A stretch of 64,000 nt of DNA from Melanocharis versteri (taxonomy: Eukaryota; Chordata; Aves; Passeriformes; Melanocharitidae): contig VZTG01010512.1 in assembly GCA_013397845.1 (NCBI GenBank), forward strand, positions 883,440 to 947,439, in the 5' to 3' direction. Below the pieces are notes generated by a model. It saw only the letters and a program-made list of their open reading frames with translations. It had not been told where the DNA came from and did not search any database. Below, piece by piece: positions 12,801 through 25,300 of the stretch; within the stretch, counting starts at the first letter, position 1, and the number at the start of each line of letters is the position of its first letter. Made by a program: the position numbers and the translations under genes.

Positions 12801-15800
12801 AAACCAACCAACCAAAAATAAAAATAGTAGTTAGCAGAGGACATATCAGAGCTGGAAAAATGTCTGCTCTCACACGTGTGTTGGAAGGATCTTGTTCAAT
12901 TTGTTTAGCCTCAACTCCCTATTTCCTCTGAGATGACAATGAGTGTTGCTGTAGGCTGTGCAAGCTACACAACATCCTTGCAGAAAGCAAAGGGGATGTA
13001 AAACAGGAACTAGGACCCATTTCTGAAACTTAAGAAAGTGATGTTGTCTACAGAGATTTTGGTGATTCTTCCACAGAGAGAATGAGAGTAAATCTTCAAA
13101 GAAAAGCAGCTCTTGGTCAATATATATTTTGTAATTTCATCTTGTGCTTTTGTGTGCAGCTGTGAGTGCTATTTTCTGATAAGTGCTATGTGTTAAAGTC
13201 TAACTTTTGCTTTGTGAATCTTTTTTTTTAAATCCTGCAGAACATGTGTATCATGATCTTTTAATTCAACAACCTTTGAGTTGATATGAAAACAATTAAT
13301 TTCTGTGTATCTTGTAGTGGAGAGTTAATCTGGGGTAGAGGAGAGGGCATGCTATTGCTATGCCAATTATATTTTTTGCACCAGCCTTTCAACTTCCTCA
13401 ATCTCATTAGACTAACATGGGTTCTAGCGTGGAGATCATGTGTTCAGTCGAGTTGCCTTAAACTTTTCCTGCACAACATTTTTCTAGTCACTAGGTGACA
13501 TTTAATCAAAATAGCAGCTTCCCAGAGGAACTTTCTTATTTGATACTTTTTTTCTTATGGGGGAAAAATATTCTATTTATTCAGTTATGTTTGGGCCTGA
13601 TAGTTTCAAACAAAAATATTTTCACTTTTGTTACATACTTATTTTAAAATGAGGCTTCTTTTTACTTGTATTTTTAAAAGTTAGTGTTGTTTTACTGACT
13701 CTGGAATAATTTTGGCATTTATTTGTGCACAATTTTTTTTAAAATGTAGCTTAAAATTATTCAGGGTACTTCTGCAGTTATGTCATCCAGGGAGTCCCCC
13801 TAACTATTTTTAACAGAGCCAAAAAAGCTGACCAAAGGGTGAAGCTGTCAAGCAGCAGATTTACATGTGCTGCATAAGGGTTTGTAGGAATCTGCCTCAG
13901 GATTGCACAGATTTCAAAAGAATGAAAACTGCTGTTGCTGCCCAACATGTAAGAAGCAGGCCATTGGATATGTTTCTGTTGATTCCTATTTAAACAGCAA
14001 AAACGTTGAAAAATACTTTTGATTTATGGATTTGTGTTGATGGAGGGAATTTGTTTCCAATGAAACATTTTGAAATAGTAAAATTCAAGTGACAAATTAT
14101 CCTTGCCACATAAGATTGCTACTGCTGATGAAAGGTGCCAGCTGGGTGCCAGGAGGCACAGAGGACCAGCTGCAGAACTCCTGACTTTTCTCAGGTGGAA
14201 GCACTGGGGAAGGAAACAGGTCACTTTCCTGAGACAAGTCTGGAGCTTGACTGCAGGACCAAGGCTGCAAACTGCCCTATCCTTTTAAACCCCCAGTCAT
14301 GGTGCCAGGGTGGTGTGGGAGGTATCTGGGCCTCCCCATCCAGACTGAGAGTGCTCAGGTGTAAGGGATGCTGGCAGGCAGGAAATATTCTCCTTGTGGA
14401 TACACTGCATGTCTTTACCAGCTACCTCTCATGGTTTCCTCAGCATGAGCTCCATTTAATTTAAAGCTGAAGTGTAGTTACCTGTGCAGGTGCACAAATC
14501 CATGATTTACCTGGCAGTCTGCACAGTGTGGCCATGCTTCGGCACATGTTGCCTCCTTTCCCTCGGAGTTGGTGGGTGGGAAGGGCCCTGGCTCAGCTGG
14601 GGCTGCCTGGCAGCACCAACAGAAGCTTTTTCCTTCCTGCCTCCCCAGGGCTTTGACCTCCAGAGAACACCCAGCCGAAGAGGTGGGGTGTCCTCTGTGC
14701 ACCTGCTGCCCCAGGCCTCTGCAGTGCATGTGCCTGAGGGAGAGGAGCTGAGCTGCTCAGACCCACAATCCTGCGGCTTCTTCGTAGCCCGCTGCTTTTG
14801 CTTCTTTGGGAGGATGTGCTGAAGGAGCTGAATGCCTCCTTCACTGCAAATTTCAAGGTTTGCTGAGAAAAATGATGAGTGAAAATGATGGTTAAGCAGA
14901 TGGTTTTAATTTCTGCGTTGCCTTTCTCTGCAGTTTCTCTGTCAGCTTCTGTTCTGCCACTGAAAAGAAGGGAGGAAAATGAAACGCAGCCACTTCCCTA
15001 AAGAAATGAATAATGATTCTAAGAACATTTTTAATCAACTTTCTTTTTATCAAGAAAAGATGATGGATTTTAGCAAGAAAGGCAAAGAGTGGGAAAAAAG
15101 CCTGCAGCTAATTCAGCTTTTGGACACTGAAATGCTGAAAGGAACACGTGTTTAACTGGCTTTTTTCTCTAGATTGAATGTTACAAATGTGCAGCACAAA
15201 AATTTATTGTCTCAGCAAATTCTGCTGGATTTTATTTTATGTCTACAAGGAGACAAACCAGCTGAAGGGAGAAATACAGGCTTTTCAGGAAAGCCCCATC
15301 CCATTTGGGTTTGCAGGTTGGGCTGAGCTATGAGCCCCTCAGGCAAAGGTAACTGCACAGCAGTAGCCAGAGGACGTGTCTCCTCTTGCTGTAGCCAGTC
15401 AGCCATTTGGTGAATGTAATGCAACTGAAACATACTGCAAGTTGTGTTTTTGGGGAAACCTGCATTTGCTGACCTCCAGCCTCAGGCTGAAGAAGTACTG
15501 TGATTCTTGGCGTTCTGAACTGCTCAGATACATCGGTGTGGCTGGTATCATAGACGTAAAGGCATGAATCAGTTTTTTTTCCACTTGTGTGTGGAGATTG
15601 AAGGGGCAAAGAAGAGAGGAGTTTGACAAGAAGCAACATGAGGGACCATGTTTGATGCTGTGAGACAGATGGACCTTGTAGTTATAGTTATCTCGATCCT
15701 TGCCTCAGAGAGCCAGCTGTGTGTCTGGCTCAGGCAGGACACCATCTCCACCAGGCCGTGGGTGACCTTACATCACAGTGCTTCCCTATCAGATGGCAGT

Positions 15801-18480
15801 TTCCAGTTGGTGTTGGTAGAGCTGGCGCCTGGGTCCAGGAGATTTAATGTCCTTTCTAGGTATCTCTAACAAAATGAAGGTTCCTTTGAACTAGGTGCCC
15901 TGATAGATGCAAATGCATGTGGGAGACATGTCTTTTTTTGGTTGGTTTTTTTTTTTTTTTCCCTGAGACTCGGGGGAAGAGAACAAAGAAGGATTTTTCT
16001 TCTCATTTTCATCAGTGGAGGTACAGTGCAAAGGGGTTTTTAGTATAAACAACCCAGACTGACGAAGGGTGTTGTGGCACTGTTTCTTACTCTCTTAACT
16101 GTATGCCTGTCTTTACCCCTTGAGTTATTTTTACTACAGATAATTTGGTTACATCTGTTTTGCTCCAGTGAAGCAGAGTTTAAGTGGGTGGGTGGGTGTT
16201 GAAACTGGGCTTTCAGACCCATCAGAAATTAGTGAAGAATGAAAAAGAGAAATGGTGCTTCCTCTGCTGTGACTCTCCTAACGACTGTATGTCTGCTTGA
16301 GTCCTGACATCACCTGGTGAGGAGGTACTACTGGATTGGGAAGACCCCTGGGAAATAAACCTCTCTGATCAAACAGCATGGGGGTGTTGCTGCAAATGAC
16401 CTTTTGTGCTTTTAAAGTGTCAGTAAAAGGGTGGAAATGGAGCATGTTTAGGTTGTTTCTGAGTTAGGAATTTGAAGACAGTGATGTTCTCTGGGTTGGT
16501 GCTCATGTTCTCTTCTGGATCTCTGTGCTTCTACCATTCATCTCACCAGTGTGAGTTGGGCTAGATTGCAGCTCGAAGTGTATCAGCTGGTATGTGAATG
16601 GCTTGTGGCAGGAAAGTAGTGGATGTGTTGGCACAGAATTTCACAGGCTGTGTGAGCTTGCTCAGCCTGTGCTGAGAGCTGCCAGAGGCTCCACAGCCAG
16701 ACCAGTGCAGAACTAAGCTGTGAGTGGCTCTGGGACTCACTGAAGTGGCCAAACGCAACATTCACTGGAGCTGCCCTGGGTATGCATAGCTCAGTGTGAC
16801 CTTGCATCTTCTTGGAAAACACCCTATAAATTATACTTAGTTTAGCTAATGCTTTCCGAAACCTTGTCAGTTTAGAGGCTACTGTACGTATAGACTGGAG
16901 CAGAGTATTTGCCTTGGGATCTAAGGTATATTTCTGTTTGCAGCAAAGTTACAGTTCTGCTTAAGTCCTGGTATAATGTGTAAAGGGATGAACTAAACCC
17001 ATTACTTTACTGCTGCCTGTGTTTCAATACAAGATATTTCCACTGTAAGGGATGACAGCAGTCCTCTGGGATTGCTCTGTGCCAGGAACACCACTGCATG
17101 AAGAGAGGTCCCTGTGGTGTATAGGCAATTGCTATCCTGGCTTATGACTTATTGGGAGTCTTCAGCCTGGATTAGCAGTGCTTTATCCAGCAAAGTTGCA
17201 GCTTAGCTGGAAGAGAAAGTTGGTTTGTTTTCATTCTGAATGCTGTTCAAGTATTAGAGTAAAGAAGATGTTAACAGAAAACAGATGGCTTTAACCACCT
17301 AGGATAGACTCCCCTCAGGTTTCAGTCACTATCAGGCCGTGATCCCGTTGGTTCTCAAGGTCACCATAAAATTGCTGGGGAGAAGCAATTGGAAACACTT
17401 GAATTTCCTGTGTAAAAATGTTTAAACTCCACCTCTCCTTAAAAAATCATTTTAAAGTCTTTTAGATGTGTTATTAGGGAGAACAAAAAAGCAACTAGAC
17501 AACTGAGAAGTAATCTTCCCCTAAGCCCATAGCTAATCAAGGTTCGTTTATGTTGGCAGTGAGTTTATTGTGCTTGTTTGCCTCTTGATCTGAGTAGCTG
17601 CCTTGGCCATTTTAGTAGATAGGTCAGGGACACAGCATTTCCCTGACCATTCAAATGTATTTATTTTAAGGGTGCAGCATTTAAGGAAGGACTACAAATG
17701 TTGCCTTGCTTTGGCCACAGATTGTTGCACAAAGAGCATGAGCTTTGTGGCGCTGTATTCTTGTAGTAGTTTTGTAAACCTTAAATTTAAAACCAAAATG
17801 AAACAAATCTCACTCCCCTTCCCCCTTGTGAATATGGTACAGAGGGGAATGCCTGGTTACTCTTGATGCAGGTAGAAGAAAATTGTGCCTTCCAGGTTTG
17901 TGTGTTAGCTGAGCTGTTCTAAATTGCTTTGGGAGCTTGATGGCTCCTGAGCTGTGGTTCATTTGCTTTTCACTTCTGCTTTCCTCAGGAAGTAAGTTCA
18001 GCAGCTAATCAGGTGATTCACAGTGGAAAGTTTAAAGAGCAGAGTGAGAGCTGCTGCATACACCAACATGCCTAGTAGGACAGAAGCAGCAACACTCATT
18101 TCTCTGGATATGGTTATTGACTGCAACAGGAGCTGCCAAATCTAGGAGCCCAGGTATGTCAAGAGATTTTCTGTGAAAACAGACAGAACAGACTGTTAAA
18201 TGTTGAAGGAACCTGCAATATTGGTTGCAACTGGTGTGTTATGATAGGATTACTTTCCATTAGTGAAGATTTCAGTCAAAGTTCACCCTGAACTGCAGTA
18301 CAAAGACAGCTTTCATTAGGGAGTGGAATCCCTGTTTTTAGCATTTGTAATCATTAGCTGTCATAACTGTGTTCGTTAAACAGTCATCTTGGCTACCAAT
18401 GAAAGGAAGGGAGTATAAAGGAGTATCACACTGGATTTTTGGGATCATATGAGCTGTATGTTTCTGATAGTCCACAGAAT
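12801..18480. other. Intergenic DNA, no coding exon seen (part 2)
   Basis: No open frame here looks protein-like. The 14.1-14.8 kb stretch is GC-richer and gives longer overlapping frames on both strands, which is the usual effect of composition. A poly-T tract lies at 15946-15960 and a short GTGG repeat near 16183-16200. ETS-like GGAA cores, as used by immune-cell promoters, occur but are too common to mean anything alone. Confidence 0.55.
15946..15960. repeat. Poly-T tract
   Basis: Fifteen consecutive T bases, preceded by T7-GG-TT-GG, so the whole 15932-15960 block is nearly pure T/G. It could be the tail of an old retroposed sequence on the minus strand, but nothing recognisable precedes it. 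Confidence 0.8.
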
Positions 18481-18496
18481 CCTGGGGTTTAATAGT

Positions 18497-18680
18497 CAAG
18501 AAAGGTATGTTAGGATAAAGAATATTTAAAGCAGGTAGTCCTAGAACTAGGGGTCTGGTATTTAGTCTAGTATATCTCTTGTTAGCTGAAGCATTGGAGT
18601 AAATAAGGAGGCCAATTGTAGTCTTTATTTTGTGTTCATGTACTTTTGGAGATTAAAGATTTCCATGTACACTCAACTAA
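18497..18680 (+). repeat. Copy A of a dispersed intergenic repeat
   Basis: This stretch aligns by eye with 19417-19612 in the same orientation. Anchors shared by both include AATATTTAAAGCA(G/T)GTAGT, a GTCTA(G/A)TAT(A/G)TCT block, TTGGA(G/A)TAAATAA and TTATTTTG-TTCATGTA followed by AGATTAAA. Overall identity looks like roughly 70-75 percent. Either an old local duplication or two insertions of one uncharacterised repeat would explain it. Confidence 0.7.
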
Positions 18681-19416
18681 CATTTTTTAAAAGATACTTA
18701 CTGTAAAAAGTGGACCAACTTTGGCCTGAATTTTGGTATGGAACTTGATTCTCTTTTGGTCTTGGTGCAAATTGGGAATTTTTACCTGAGTGGGATCCTT
18801 CTATGAACTGCCAAGGGGAGTAATCACAGATAAATGTCATTAAACTGTAATTTAAAAATTATGTTTTGATTGTAAGCTGTTAGTAACAGTATTCTGATGG
18901 TCCTTCTGCCAGTTTTGGTCAGGCCTTCCTTCCCTTCTGTCTTTTCAGTCTGGATAGGCGTAGTCACATTGCTGTGTGATTTCACACAAGCTTTATTTAG
19001 AAAAAAGGGAAAATACATGATGAAGTTCCATTTTCTCTCTGTAACACTACATTCTGAACGATACCATCAGATTTATTTGATTAATTTTCACTTTTATCTA
19101 TTTTAAAATACTTATTATCTAGAGTTTACTTTTTGTATCATTGTGATACTTATCAAAAAGTATCTTATCAAACTTAAGAATCAAAAAACTTTTCAAAACT
19201 GAAATAAGCTATTAACTTACACTGAGGATCAGAACAAGTGGCAGAGTGTACAAGCAACAACATATAAGACCTTTTCAAAATATCTAAGTTTTCCTTAATA
19301 CCAAAGATATTTGAATGCTGAACTATGTGATTTTGTGGTTGGTCTAGAAGAGCAGTTGTCCTCAAGATGAATAGAAAATTGAAAGGATTTAAGAGTCCTA
19401 ATCAAATTGTACATGC
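18681..19416. other. Spacer between the two repeat copies
   Basis: About 735 bases of AT-rich DNA without a coding exon. I see nothing shared with the flanking repeat copies and no terminal inverted repeats. Confidence 0.5.
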
Positions 19417-19612
19417 AAGAAAAGTCTACCTGGAGAAGTAATATTTAAAGCATGTAGTGCATGTGAAGTCAACAGACTAATACTGGAGGATGGATAAGTG
19501 GTCTAATATGTCTTTTGTAGTCTAGATAGTTGGAATAAATAACGAGGAATATAATAATCCTTATTTTGCTTTCATGTATTATTAGAGATTAAAAAGTTTC
19601 ACATGCACTTGA
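19417..19612 (+). repeat. Copy B of a dispersed intergenic repeat
   Basis: Partner of 18497-18680, same orientation, slightly longer through small insertions. The best-kept part is the last 90 bases (GGAATAAATAA to AGATTAAAAAG). Neither copy has an open frame of note. I do not recognise the family. Confidence 0.7.
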
Positions 19613-22115
19613 AATGTCTTATATAGCCTGTTACAATTCAGTCTTTGCTAATGAAGTTGTGAGTATCTGGTTGTAAGAGTTTCTGTGGAGCTGGGATGAA
19701 CTCTTTTATCACATGAGTTCATAGAGTGAACGCTTCTTGAGAGGCTATCCCTGCTTGCTTTAACTGTGCCACCAACAAGAAAGGCCTTCTCAGTCAGGTA
19801 TAAATAGAAAGAGAGAAAATTGGTAAACACATTTGCAGGGCCATGCAGTGCAGCTCAGGGAGCTGACTCGTCAGTCATTGACCTTCTTCTGAGGCCAGTG
19901 TAAGGACTCCATGTCTCCATGGCTTAGTTTCACCATTTATAGAATGCCTCTGTAAAGCACTTTGGGGTTCTCTGTGCAGAAGGCCAAGGTGAACGTAGGC
20001 ACTGGAGTGAGTCACTTGTTAGCATTGATTAAGGCTTAGCAGAGTAGCTTCCAAGGTCAGAGATTTCCTTGAGGAAGAGAATGGCTTTGCTATTTGGGGT
20101 GCAAGTTGAGCCTCGCTGAAAACACAACTGAGCTATGCTCTCCGCTAGAACAGCACCCAGGCTTTCTCAGCCAACACACTTAGAGTTTCAGAATGACTCA
20201 AGTGGGTCAAAATCCCACACCAGAGTTAAGTATAACATATGACAAATGTAATGCCCACACAGTCATGAGGAACAGAGTCTTCCTGTTTACTCGGTGCAGT
20301 CACCATTCTTTTTCTTCTCATAGGCCTTGTTATCTTAATGCAATACAAGATTATTAAGGAAAACAACAGCAGCAAAACACAAAATGTTGAGATGGGAAGT
20401 TCTAGACTGACTGTTCCTCGGGGACTGGTCAAAATTACATAGGCCTCCATCTCCTAGCAAAGGACAGAGTATGGGCTGTGGTAAAATAAGTTAGCCTGTG
20501 GTGTAGTGTGAAGGACTAGCATTTGCATCTAAGTCCAGGTGCCTGCTGGGACCATCATCTTGCTGCAGGTGCTGTGGTACACAGTGACAAGATAAATGCT
20601 ATGCCCTTCATCTCTGCGGTACAGAGCTATTGCAGGAGTGTGGAAGTGAAATTGGTTCATCTGGTATGGAGTGGGCAGAATGCAAGCAGTAAGTTAGCTG
20701 TGTAACTGATGGATGACGAAGGAAGAGAATCCCAAATGCAGTTTTAACGTTATAATTCTAAATCAGGCTCATAATACTGTCTTTTAAAATTTGTTTGAAG
20801 GTATGTATGTACTGGTAGTGCAGATCTGACTAGTTTTTTTTTAGTTACATTTGCTTTTTTAGCATTTTTATTGAAATGGTGGAATGGCGAACAAAGAGAC
20901 ACTGTAGAGAAAGAACCTATTTCCTAGAAATGAAGGTAGATTGGTGTTTTCCTTTGAGGGATAATGATTTGTTAAAGACTCTTCTGGGCTCTAAAAAAAT
21001 GATGTATTTTGTAAGTAAAGTGAGCTACATTCATCTGGGTGGTAACTCCCATCTGCCCACCCACACTGTCATAATTTATCCTGTCGTAAATTCAGGAGTA
21101 GTCAGACAATGACCTAGACTCCCATAAGCATATGGATGACTTTGATGGAAACTGGAGAAGCCTGATCTCTGTTGGTGTAAGTGTTGTCATGGTGTAGGCT
21201 CAGTATAGCAGGCTGAGCTCACACAAGGCTGTGGCAAAGAAGTAGGGCTTAGTGACCCCCCTCCCAGAACACTATGGACGAAAACAGGGCTGTACAGTAG
21301 ATGCGTGGACTCGGGGTTGAGATAACGGTCCCAGAAGGATTCCTTGATGTGTAGTACAAGATGGACCCATTTTAATTTTGATGGAAATGAGACTGCCAGA
21401 AGCACCAAACGCCTTCATTGAGGCATATCCGCTTCAGTTTAAAGGATCAGCAAAACAAGCGATGTTGTTGTGAAAATACCTATTGAACAGAGCTGCATGT
21501 CTGCCACAAAGAAGAGCTGAATGTTGCTGCCTCTTTGAGTCAGGACAGCCCTGTGGGGAATCCTCGGCCTTTCCACATAGCTACTATTTCAGATGCGATT
21601 CAGTGTTACTTTAGGTGGGGAATGTATCAGTGATGTGCAGCTAGATTTATTTTCCATACTCAGTGAGATGTGTAACCTCGCTCTTGGCTAGTGCTCTTCT
21701 GTTGCAGATATGCTAATGGTAATAGTTATAACTTGTTTTACCATGGGGGTGACTGAAGTGTAAGGGAGAGGATCTGGATCAGTGGCAGAGCTGGGGCTGG
21801 AATCCAGATTTGCTGTGTGGTTTCCTGGTTTGTTCTGCCAAAGCCCAGATGAGTTGTGTAGCACATGCACATGTCTCATTGAAGAGAGCTTGTTCATGCA
21901 ATTGCAGGGTGGTAATGCTCTTGTCCCGGAGCAGGGTGCTTTGCTATTAAAATTGGGTAAGAGTCAATGACTGAGAGTGTTTCCATATTTCTAAACTCTA
22001 ACTCTGACAGTTAAAACTGTGTCAAATTCAGTGTCAAATCAGTGTCAAATTTCTTGGGAGAGTTGACTGATAAGAGATGGAAATAACACAATATCTTTAT
22101 CTGGTCTCGTCTCAG
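19613..22115. other. DNA just upstream of the first WDFY4 coding exon
   Basis: No coding exon is visible. Because the first coding exon starts with a splice acceptor, at least the last part of this region is a WDFY4 5' UTR intron. A triplicated GTGTCAAAT word lies at 22019-22050. The 19.8-20.1 kb stretch is GC-richer but not a CpG island. Confidence 0.5.
22019..22050 (+). repeat. Three copies of GTGTCAAAT
   Basis: The word GTGTCAAAT occurs at 22019-22027, 22031-22039 and 22042-22050, at 12- and 11-base spacing, about one helical turn. It ends 65 bases before the acceptor of the first WDFY4 coding exon, in the region where branch points lie. Confidence 0.85.
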
Positions 22116-22116
22116 C

Positions 22117-22377
22117 ATGGACAAAGCAGCTGAACTCATGTGGCAGCTGGAGGATTCACCTGACAAAGCAGAACAGCAAGAACAGAGCCCTGATGATGGA
22201 GACACAGCAGAAGTGCTGGAGCAGCCTGTACACAGCAAGGACAAGCTACCCCAGAGCCATACCCTCCTGTGGGAGACTCTAGGCAAACAGTTTGTAGAAT
22301 ATGAACAAGTGGCTCCGTTTCTCATCCCAGAGGATCAACAGAGAAGGCTACTGGAATTTCTTCCCCACTTCTTAAAG
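22117..22377 (+). CDS. WDFY4: WDFY4 coding exon 1 (residues 1-87)
   Basis: The exon begins at 22116 after CTCGTCTCAG, so only one base precedes the ATG and the 5' UTR must come from an upstream exon. It encodes MDKAAELMWQLEDS... with an acidic, Gln-rich variable stretch, then the conserved ALWDML-like and FLEY-like core (LLWETLGKQFVEYEQ) and ends FLPHFLK|. Donor AAAG|GTTTGT, phase 0. The human protein has the same start-exon layout, ending ...LPLFLK. Confidence 0.92.
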
Positions 22378-25300
22378 GTTTGTTCTCTTTGTTGCCTTTA
22401 GTGCAGATGCCAGTTTGAGTTTCTCTTGCCCTAGCCATTCTGTGGTCACCTAAACAGCTAGTGTAGTTAATTGAAGCAGGATCCCTTTAAGTGATAAATT
22501 CTTTTACTCCATTGGGAGCCTGGAGAAGCAGTTTCTTGTCCTCCTTTCATCTACCTAACCTGCTAGGTTTGAAAAAAGTACATAGGGGAGCACTGCTTCA
22601 CTTTCATGAGTGGCTAAATTCTATGCTTGAAATCAAGGAATGAGACGGGCATCTTACAAAGTGAATACTCTGTGAAGAGGTCACTTCATGTCTGCCTCAT
22701 CTATTTTATTACTTAGTGGGGGCTGAGCACAGTTTCAGTCTGGGAAAATGTGGTTGTGGCATGCAGCCAGGTAGGGGAAATGCAGGTGTACAACCTTAAG
22801 ATGGAATTTTGGGGTTAATGAAAGTGTTGATGTCTAATTTTAGTGCTTGAGAGAAGAGTTGGGTGAGAGTTGAGGAAACCATGGAGTGAGAAGAGGAAGA
22901 TCATGTAGTGGGTGAGGGACACAGCTGAGATGTAGAACACTTTAGTTAGCAAGCGGCCCTACATCTGCCATCAGCCAATGATTTCTATAATGAACATATT
23001 GAAAGGTGAAACTAGAAGAGTTCTGTAATGAATGGAAGCCTTATGGGTTGGTTTTCTTTGCTAGAGTCTGTGGAATATACAGGGAACTGCCTGAGTGGCC
23101 ATACGGAGACTGAATAGCAGAGTGTATGCTGAGTGGAGCAGAAAACCTGGCTTATCTTTGAATGTAGTGTAATGATGTACTAGTACAGAAAGGTTGTTTT
23201 TCTCTCGGCTTACCTTGGGTATTTATGGGTATTGAATCTGCATTTTTAAATGCTTGCTGTGTCTTTCAGAAAGAAAATAAAAACATCTCTTCGGTGAAAC
23301 CATAATTTAATGATGGCATATTTCAGGTGTCTGTACTTGTGAGTTCTCAGTGCTCTTGAGTGATCAAACTCAGATCTGTCTGTTCTCTACCTAGATGAGC
23401 TGGGTTTCTAAAACAGAAGTCAGTGAGTAGGTGAGGGGAAAAAAAATGTTAATGCATGGCCACTATTTATATGGAAGCACTGTGAGGCATAAAAGAGGGT
23501 ACTCTGCATTTTGAACTGAGTAGGAAAATCTCTGTGCTGAGGGTTGTGATTATTGGCTTTGCAAAGGGGTAGCATTCCTTTCTCAGCCTCCAAAGAATGC
23601 ATGTCGAAGTCAGATCGGGGCTGATAATCTGACAGTTTTCTGTAGAGGAGCACCCCCTTTTTCCATGGATCTGCTTTTCAAATGGCATGCTGAAATTTTC
23701 ACTGTTGGCTGTTTTTTCCTGAGACAGCACTACAAGAAGTTAGAACCTTTTTGTTTGGAGTGAGAGCTTTTTGGCTTTGCATCATTGATTTAAGAGTACA
23801 TTGTGGAGGATCTTGCCTTTTAGCTTTTAGACATTGTCCTTCCCCACATGACTTTTACCACCTTCATATACCAGCCTTCTGCTGGCTTGGTGAAATGCAT
23901 CTCAGTTTGAGTTGTACACATTATGAAGTTCTTACAGAAACTACCTCATTTCCTCCTGTTGAACAATGGACTCTATGTGAGTCCTCTACCCCTTTGGAAG
24001 GTTTTTCTCTTGCTTTTCCTTCACTGTTTTGATCATGCACATGCCCCAGTGCATCTTTGCCTTTTTGTTTTAGAGTGCTTTAGCTCTTACTCAGTTGGCT
24101 GGAGAGAGGGGTCACCAAGCAGGAGACACCTGGGGTGCGGGGGCTTGTTACTCACTGATACTCCTTGATGTAGAAGGAAAAGATGTGGGAGGGAAATGTC
24201 AGCCATCTGCTTGTGATTCAGGCCTGAGATGGGAGTTATTTCAATGTGCCTTCTGTATCTTCCCTCTTGATGCCTCAGAAAGTATCAAAACGTTCTCTTA
24301 CATGGCTGGCTTTTGAGCTATCATCTCTCTGTGAACCATGGAATAGGAAGTGCAGATGGTAATAGCAGACACAGGGAACTTGTGGCAGAATCTTAAATAT
24401 GTAGAAACAGGTTTAAGAGGAAGAAAGAAAATCAGATTACTTTGATAACATATTATTTGAGTTTCCCCTAAAGGCAGACATCCTACAATGGAGTCAGGTT
24501 GATGCGCTTCCAGGAATAGATCTTCTATAAGCACAGACGTGAATATGAAATTAATTAGGTCTGTTCCTAAAGGACAGTGTATTCTAAAGATTGGCGTCTG
24601 ACCCTCAGGAAGAGCACTGACAAAATCAAATCAGAATGTTAGTGGCCTGCTTCATAGGGAGATGGACTGGTAGCATTGCTATGAACATTCGATTACTGCT
24701 CTCTGCTGTGTGTGGTCTGAACTTCTAAAATTTATCTTGCTCTTTCTGTTTGCAGAAGAGTGAGTATAGCAAGGCCTTTCTGGAGTGTTTAGAGGATGTT
24801 CCTCTTCGAGGAAGAGGGGCAGAAATCTGTCGCTGCTTTCTTCTGAAAAAGGGCATTGCTTAATGACAAACATGGTGTATTCTTAAGTGGCTGTAGGTTT
24901 CTTGTCGTTGTTTGCCCAGCTTGCTTCTGTAGTTTACAGATCTTCCCTGCCTTCTGCATCAGAGGTGGACGAATTGGTGGATCTTGCTTCTGCAACTGTT
25001 TATGAAAGTAACTTATGGTCAAAATCTGAAAGAACTAGTTTGCTTTTAATATTATTGATGAAAATTAATAATAGGCACACTGTGCAATTGCATTTCACTC
25101 TTGCAGCACAGAAGGAAGAGTTGGGTGCATTTTGCTTTTTGACTGCAGTAAAATGAAGTAAAAAGTAGGTGCTGATTTGCCCGGTTACTGAGAGATGACT
25201 GACACTTTGTCCACAAGCTGCTATCTGTGATGAAAGAAAAGAAATTGAAAGCAATGGTAGAGAAGGAAATAATATTTGTGGAGGATATACATTTACAAAG

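Noticed and set aside
14103..14856. Cluster of overlapping open frames of about 60-110 codons on both strands
   Set aside because: The local GC rise explains them. No frame has a recognised domain, and frames on both strands cannot all be coding.
17985..18000. A GAA|GTAAGT donor near an ETS-like GGAAGT site as the WDFY4 first exon
   Set aside because: The motif is good but single donor words occur by chance this often; there is no promoter signature or transcript evidence, so I did not place the 5' exon.
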